Of a stretch of DNA of 64,000 bases, positions 58,601-64,000 are shown piece by piece. The notes beneath the pieces were generated by a model that did not search any database, was not told the origin of the DNA, and saw only the letters and a program-made list of their open reading frames with translations. Made by a program: the position numbers and the translations under genes. This stretch comes from Reticulascus tulasneorum (lineage: Eukaryota > Ascomycota > Sordariomycetes > Glomerellales > Reticulascaceae), in assembly GCA_001557505.1 (NCBI GenBank), contig LSAX01000004.1, forward strand, positions 1,178,001 to 1,242,000, in the 5' to 3' direction. The first letter of the stretch is position 1; each line of letters begins with the position of its first letter.

Positions 58601-59490
58601 AAATTCCCTCTCAACCCACACGCGGCCGCCCCCCATACGCTCTCTCTCTGTGCCGTCGTGCCTAATCATCGAATGGAGATATGCAGAGATGCGAGAGATG
58701 CAAGAAATGGAGAAGTCCTTTTTCCAAGGAAGCGGACATGCCCACACCGTTCTAATGCAGGGTGGGCGGCACCCACAGGACGGACTAGCCACTTCAGCTA
58801 GGGCAGTAATCCCATTGGGGTTCCCAACGAGGTTTCAGGGAATACCTTCTCCGGCAAGCAGGACCGGCATCTATTTTTTGCCCTTCTTCTTCTTCCTCGT
58901 CTTCAATCTCTTTGTTGGGGCTTAGCAACAACATCTGACAGTGGGATGATAGGAGATGGGCGAGAAAAGGAAGTTGGTCCACCTGTACCTAGCATTCCAC
59001 AGCCCTGCTAGCCAGCCGCAATTCTCATGCGGCGTTAAGAGGGTGCTGCTGCTGCTGCTGCTGCTCTTCGGAGCATTTTCGTTTTTTTCGTCTCTGTAAT
59101 CGCTGACATCGGCGAGTACCGGAGACGGCTTCTGATTTATTAGCATTACCCAGCCTGGCAGGCACTCGAGGTAATCGCCGGCAAAGCGTCTTCTAAGCCA
59201 TGCGCAAAGCCACCACTAAGAGCCAGACAACAAATGCGCACACCCCCTAGTAGCTACATGGTTTTCGTTACCACTGGCGGCACGGCCAAGAACGCATTCC
59301 CCCATGCCCATGGGAGCGTCCAAAGAGAGAGGTCCAAGACAGACCTAAGGTAGTTCGGGGCCCTGGCTGACGACGGACTGACTGATATTCAAGGGCATTC
59401 GGTTGCGGCTAAGCCTACCCTTGTCCAATTCCGAACACCCCCGTACGTATGCTATGCTCGAATACCCCAAGTAATCTGCATGTGTGTACG

Positions 59491-59520
59491 TATGTATGTA
59501 TGTATGTATGTATGTATGTA
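59491..59520. repeat. TATG tetranucleotide microsatellite, 7.5 copies
   Basis: Uninterrupted TATG units directly after ACG, about 550 bp upstream of the reductase gene start. Confidence 0.9.
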
Positions 59521-59926
59521 CTACAGAGTACAGATTTGCTACCTTGCCTACCTAGGAACGGATTTGTCCAGGGCAAATGTGCAGTGGGGTGGAGGTGAGA
59601 TCGACGGCCCCCCCAGCCCAATCCAACCCGTTCCAACCCTTTTTCAACGCATCTGGACTTGGCCTCCGGTCCTGGAACGGGGGGTGTGCTGCTCGTCTAT
59701 TTCTTTCCTGGCCTTCATTTACCTCATAGATCTCCGCCAAACCTTTTTTTTCCCCTTCCCGTTTGTTTTGTTTCCTCTCGTCTTTTTCCAGACCATTCTT
59801 CAATCACCATCGTGGTCGTTGGCCTTCCTCTGCTAATACCAATAACATTATTCACCACATCTAATCATCCCTCATCAACCCCATTCTCCAACACCACCTG
59901 CACCTCCCCCCACCCTCTTTGCCAGA

Positions 59927-59944
59927 ATGATAAAGAGGTCCTAA
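59927..59944 (+). other. Candidate upstream ORF in reductase leader
   Basis: A five-codon frame (MIKRS) and stop, 128 bases before the ATG at 60073, within the pyrimidine-rich leader. It would reduce translation only if the transcript starts upstream of it. Confidence 0.3.
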
Positions 59945-60072
59945 CATTCGCGTTACCCTCCACCCACTTTACGCCATCTTAAACCGAGGCCCCCTCCCAC
60001 CACCCACGCTCACACACCCGCGTAAACATCACCACCCCTTCGTCTACGACCGTAACTCGAAACCAACACACA

Positions 60073-61929
60073 ATGGCCACAACCGCAGTTTCCTCGGCGC
60101 TCATTGCGTCGACGTCCGACTGCGTCCCGGAAGAGCCTCGTGCTCCTTCTGTCGCCCCGTCTCTTACTTATTCGGACGAGACGGACGACCAAGAGGAGCT
60201 CACACAACCACAGCACATTCGACGAAGACGCGCCTCTACTATGCTCATTGCCCAAAGCGCGGCCGACATTCAACGCATTACTGGCGAATCCACTGCTCAA
60301 TTGGTTCAGAGATGTTGTGGTGGAGGCTGCTGCATGAAACTCGGCGACGCGAAGCCAGGCGTCGAATACGAAACCTTGATAGTGCCTGACAATGATGCAT
60401 TCCGATCCCTTGCTCTCAAGCTCGGCGACTGCCCTACGACTCTCACCCAAATCGCGGACCTTCCCGAGCAGACAGTTTATTTCGAACCTACACGACAGTC
60501 CTCCGATCTGCCAGCTTCACCCACAGATTCTGCCATTTCTTTGGGCGCCGACCAAAGCCCACGTAGCGATGCGAGCGTGGCTGCTTTACAGAAGGGCATC
60601 ACAAAGCTCAGCCTCGACCCCCTCGACACTTCTATTCAGCCTCCCAACTTTGTCCAGCCTCACCCGCCCCACCACGTCTTCGCAGCCCGAATTGACAATA
60701 CCCGGGAGCTGACAAGACCTGGCGCCGAGAAGCGAACATACCACTTCGACCTCGATATCTCCGACTATCCTGGCGAGGAAGGCATTGACTTCAAGGTTGG
60801 TGGAGCGATTGGAGTCAGCGCCCCGAACGACACGGCCGCGGTCGACGACGTCTTCGACGCGTTGTTGGTGCCGCGATACTTGCGGGACAAGCCGGTCCTG
60901 CTGAAGACGAGCAAGGGGCGGTGGCCGACGGTCTGGGGAGACGAGCAAGCCCGCGAGCTTGTCACCACCCGGCGGGACCTGCTCACTTGGTGCTCGGATA
61001 TCCAATCCTACCCACCCACAAAGCCTCTTCTGCGTATCCTAGCTGAATATGCCGAGGCGGAGAACGAGCGGAAGCTGCTGATGTATCTCTGCTCTGCCGA
61101 GGGACAGGGCGTCTTCTGCGACTTCCGAACAGGCCCCCACATGTCGCTTTCGCAGATTCTCCACGCGTTCCCCAGCTCCCATCCTCCTTTGGACGTCTTG
61201 CTGTCCGTCCTGCCGCCTCTGATGCCACGGTTCTACTCTCTATCCAATGATCCCCACGAATCGTTTAAGACCCGGGATGGCAAGGTACATCGACTCGTCG
61301 AGATTGCCGTCACCGTCCACGAGACTGCCGACTGGCGGAGCGGGTGCCGGACAGGCATTGGGTCCGGCTTCTTCGAGCGACAGGCTCAGCGATTCCTAGC
61401 CGCCCAACGAGCCGGCGAGAAGGCCCCAGAGATCTACATCCCCATGTTCAAGGGCCTCATGGCCAACCCGCTCGCGAAGGAATTTGTATCCGACGGACCC
61501 ATGCTCCTTATCGGGGCTGGCGTGGGTATTGCTCCGTTCAGAGGTTTCGTCCAGCGGCGTCTCAAGACCGCCAACTGCGCGAACAAGGTCTGGGTGCTTC
61601 AAGGCGTCCGAGACTCTCTAGTCGACGAAATCTACAGCGGCGAGTGGGGCGTGCACGAGGATGAAGTCAAGCGGGTCATCGAGAGTCGTCGCGGCGAGGG
61701 TCGCTATGTCCAAGAAGAGGTCCGGAATCAGGCGGATCTTGTCTGGTATGTCAGCAACGCTGTGGACGGTCGTGTTTTCGTCTGCGGAAGTAGCAAGGGC
61801 ATGGGCGAGGGCGTCGAAGAGGCCCTCGTCGACGTGGCGATGAAGAAGGGCAACCTCGAAAGGGAGGAAGCCAAGAATTACTGGCAGCTGAAGAAGGATG
61901 CCGGCCAGTATATTGCCGAGACGTGGTAA
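60073..61929 (+). CDS. FAD/NADPH oxidoreductase module of the CPR family without an FMN domain
   Basis: Single-exon gene of 618 residues. The first 200 residues are low complexity and contain an unusual CCGGGCC motif (Cys81, 82, 86, 87). Residues about 200-390 form an FAD-binding region like that of NADPH-cytochrome P450 reductases, ending PRFYSLSNDP (RxYSxS, 386-391). The NADPH module follows: LLIGAGVGIAPFRGFVQRR (478-496) and FVCGSSKGMG (569-578), ending ETW, where the last Trp probably stacks on FAD. The family moves electrons from NADPH to FAD to FMN to an acceptor. There is no flavodoxin-like FMN domain, so electrons must leave FAD by another route or to a separate partner. No signal peptide or membrane anchor is seen; it is probably cytosolic. 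Acceptor unknown. Confidence 0.8.
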   Translation: MATTAVSSALIASTSDCVPEEPRAPSVAPSLTYSDETDDQEELTQPQHIRRRRASTMLIAQSAADIQRITGESTAQLVQRCCGGGCCMKLGDAKPGVEYETLIVPDNDAFRSLALKLGDCPTTLTQIADLPEQTVYFEPTRQSSDLPASPTDSAISLGADQSPRSDASVAALQKGITKLSLDPLDTSIQPPNFVQPHPPHHVFAARIDNTRELTRPGAEKRTYHFDLDISDYPGEEGIDFKVGGAIGVSAPNDTAAVDDVFDALLVPRYLRDKPVLLKTSKGRWPTVWGDEQARELVTTRRDLLTWCSDIQSYPPTKPLLRILAEYAEAENERKLLMYLCSAEGQGVFCDFRTGPHMSLSQILHAFPSSHPPLDVLLSVLPPLMPRFYSLSNDPHESFKTRDGKVHRLVEIAVTVHETADWRSGCRTGIGSGFFERQAQRFLAAQRAGEKAPEIYIPMFKGLMANPLAKEFVSDGPMLLIGAGVGIAPFRGFVQRRLKTANCANKVWVLQGVRDSLVDEIYSGEWGVHEDEVKRVIESRRGEGRYVQEEVRNQADLVWYVSNAVDGRVFVCGSSKGMGEGVEEALVDVAMKKGNLEREEAKNYWQLKKDAGQYIAETW

Positions 61930-64000
61930 AAAGAGAGCACATGGCGTCGTAAGCCCGTGTGTCGGTCTTTTCCGGCGTTATGAAACCTGGACACCAGACG
62001 CCCGCCTGCGTTCGGCATTTTCACTCAATCACACCCCCCGGCTTACTCTCTCGGCCGAATCTACCCCTCCAGCATTTTCACTGTTATGAAGGAAAAAAAG
62101 GGACGGAACATTACGAAAATTACACACCTAGATGGCGTTGGCGCATGCATTGGCGATGAGATATTACAAAGACTGGACCGGCAAAGTGTTGCGAGACATG
62201 GGTGCTCAGGGTTCTGGGAAGTCATATTCTGCATCTGGCTCGGTAAGAAGCTGGATCGCTAAGAATTGGGAGCTGGGAGTTTTCAAGCTCGTCTTGTTTG
62301 GGAGGCATTGTGTATATAAGTTGCTGGCGAAAGAAATAGTATATAGCTGGCTGAAGAGTTTATGTCCATATGGAACTTAGATCTTACTCGTCCCGTTTAT
62401 TCCTTGTCGTCGTCTATGCGCGGTTCATCCAGGTGTACAGATGTCTCGCTCACGATATGCTAGAGATTAACTACTGTTTATGCCCAGCCTACGAAAGGGC
62501 GTTGATTGTCGACATAAGAGCAGGTCCCACGAGAGGGATTAACCGCGAGGAATCTGAGTTTTGGCTATCTTCAGCTGCCATCCTTTCAACCACCTACCAG
62601 CCAGGTGCGCATTCATTGTAGCCTGTCTCCTTATTCCTTCAGTGTAGACGGAGACTTTGGATGACTTCTTATGTTGAGCCACGCACGCCTTGCATATTCA
62701 TGTCTGTCTGACAGCCCTTCAAGGCATATTTCTCCGTGCCGTGCCAAGTCAGGGGTGGTGGATTTATGCTTGCTCCAGTGCAGGATTGAAGGTTTCCTTT
62801 AGTTGGTAGTCGCGCTGACTTGGATTCCCCGTCGCTGACAAGTCGCAAGGCGTAATTGGCTTTCCGATTTGAATATGTTTGTAACGGTGCAGGTAACCAT
62901 GGCCGTTGGACACTCTATTGGGGAGAGATCGGTTGAATCCATACACCGTCGGTGACGCAGATTAGAAATGCGTCTCATGGGATCTCACCTTGGGAAACTG
63001 CGCAGCCCTTGTCTTTGATTAACAAGCAACCGGCCAACTCTTCTAATACAGGATGGTATGCTTCGCCCCGACACGAAAGCAATGATAGCATGCATCTGCA
63101 GACACCACGAACATTCGTCAATCATACAAGAGCGGACGGGAGGGTGTAAGCAGCGGTCCCCCATACCACTCGGCGGTCCGCGATTATAGTTTCCGGGGCT
63201 GTTGCCAAGCTGCTCCCAGTCGGTGCGACCGGATACCGTCCCCTGATCAGAGTAAGGAATGCGATTCTGGGAAGATGATCTCGATTCATGTCCAGGCAGA
63301 GCCGGTTTCCTAGTCGCCTGGTCTGGGCCATGATGTGGGGGGCTTTGCGGCGGCCGCTTTGAACTAGTTTGTGCGAGAGCGGTCAAGTAGTAGATAGATA
63401 GATGAGAGAGGCAGGCGTGTCGGAAAACACGGTGCCGCTTCGGGGCCGGATTCCGAGTAGCTATTCACGAATATTGGAGTGAATATTGCAGTGAAAATGT
63501 AGCAAAATATTACGATATTCGCATAATGCCATGCATTCGGTTATCTTTCATGTATTTTTGACCAATTCGTCGTTGTAACCTTTAAAACCGAGAAAGAAAT
63601 GCCCAAACCTACCATCTTCCACGATAGGCTGAACGGCACCGTGTTTTACGACCAACTACCTAGAGGGGATAAGGCCAGTTCCTGCATGGCCGTTGGTTTA
63701 CAAATCCACAACCAGGAGAAGCGTAGACTTTTTAAAGTGCTGACATCGCAGCCGTCCCTCCTTCTGGGAATGTGGGCAGCAGATCATCTCGGTAGAACAG
63801 GGGGGGCCGACCTTATCGCCGTGCTTCGTATGTAGGGGTGAATCATGTCAAGAGGCGATAAGTCGAAACCAGAAATGCCAGCCCGCGCGGGTGATAGAAA
63901 CCAGAGCCAGATTTCGCACTGCTAAGCGGTGGACAAGATGTGGTGCACCGTGACAAAAGGACAAGCGTATGTGGCGAGAGAGGGTCCAGCAAGAAAACCT
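61930..64000. other. Terminal 2 kb, no recognised gene
   Basis: Contains the reductase 3' region. A 78-codon plus-strand frame (63599-63835) and others under 135 codons have no domain. A gene beginning outside the window cannot be excluded, but no splice-consistent exon was found. Confidence 0.45.

Larger units (their letters stand above)
51548..60072. other. 8.5-kb divergent intergenic region, no supported gene
   Basis: It lies between the start codons of the P450 (minus) and the reductase module (plus). Long overlapping frames occur in all six phases between 52100 and 53350, including one of 297 codons on the minus strand (52376-53269), but none has a domain. Repeats include a purine tract (52096-52170), a 13-base G run (52315-52327), an 8-bp tandem repeat (55607-55646) and TATG units (59491-59520). 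The last 350 bp form a pyrimidine-rich leader for the reductase. No transposon genes were found. Confidence 0.45.

Noticed and set aside
63599..63835. 78-codon frame on the plus strand near the window end
   Set aside because: Starts with a plausible ATG but has no recognisable motif or downstream exon.
1..64000. Secondary metabolite gene cluster
   Set aside because: A P450, an acyltransferase, a reductase and two Zn2Cys6 factors are present, but they are far apart and no PKS, NRPS, terpene synthase or DMATS is found.
1..64000. tRNA, rRNA or intact transposon genes
   Set aside because: I looked for GGTTCRANYC-type T-loops with a matching acceptor stem, and for transposase or reverse transcriptase motifs, and found none I could support. 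tRNAscan-SE or a repeat search would settle this.

Overview
The window is nuclear DNA from a filamentous ascomycete (Pezizomycotina). The reasons are short GT-AG introns of 49-108 nt with CTRAC-type branch points, two Zn2Cys6 regulators, fungal-type families (SSH4/EAR1 adaptor, CVNH lectin, fungal P450, alcohol acetyltransferase-like enzyme) and pyrimidine-rich leaders. The many GGTACCTA/TAGGTA-like motifs between genes resemble Sordariomycetes, but that placement is only an inference. I support 14 protein-coding genes, most rebuilt by joining exons. I see no rRNA, tRNA, CRISPR array or intact transposon.

Layout. 0-8 kb is an accessory-looking stretch: a secreted CE1 esterase with a possible XlnR site, an APH-fold kinase-like protein whose catalytic Asp is replaced, and a Zn2Cys6 regulator divergent from an alcohol acetyltransferase-like enzyme. 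8.5-16 kb holds a tRNA m1A58 methyltransferase-like protein with a mitochondrial-looking N-terminus, a CCCH-plus-RBR ubiquitin ligase, and the Rsp5 adaptor SSH4/EAR1. 16-20.8 kb is non-coding. 20.8-22.7 kb is a five-exon Zn2Cys6 regulator with a 37-nt micro-exon. 22.7-36.2 kb is a 13.5-kb stretch with no supportable gene. 36.2-47.7 kb is a dense housekeeping block: transportin (Kap104), proteasome chaperone Pac4, a HERPUD-like ER membrane protein, and mitochondrial phosphatidylserine decarboxylase, the last two divergent from a shared 0.8-kb promoter. 48.5-51.5 kb has a secreted CVNH lectin, whose second intron is mostly an 18-bp minisatellite, convergent with a cytochrome P450. 51.5-60 kb is non-coding and rich in simple repeats. 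60-62 kb is a single-exon FAD/NADPH reductase module without an FMN domain. The final 2 kb has no recognised gene.

The genes do not form a classical biosynthetic cluster: no PKS, NRPS or terpene synthase is present. Two themes recur: membrane and protein quality control (SSH4, RBR ligase, Pac4, HERPUD-like, Psd1), and regulators flanked by large non-coding tracts. The most unusual items are the minisatellite intron that stays open in the CVNH reading frame, the kinase-like protein lacking its catalytic Asp, the RBR-CCCH combination, the FMN-less reductase with a CC-GGG-CC motif, and the long gene-free region.
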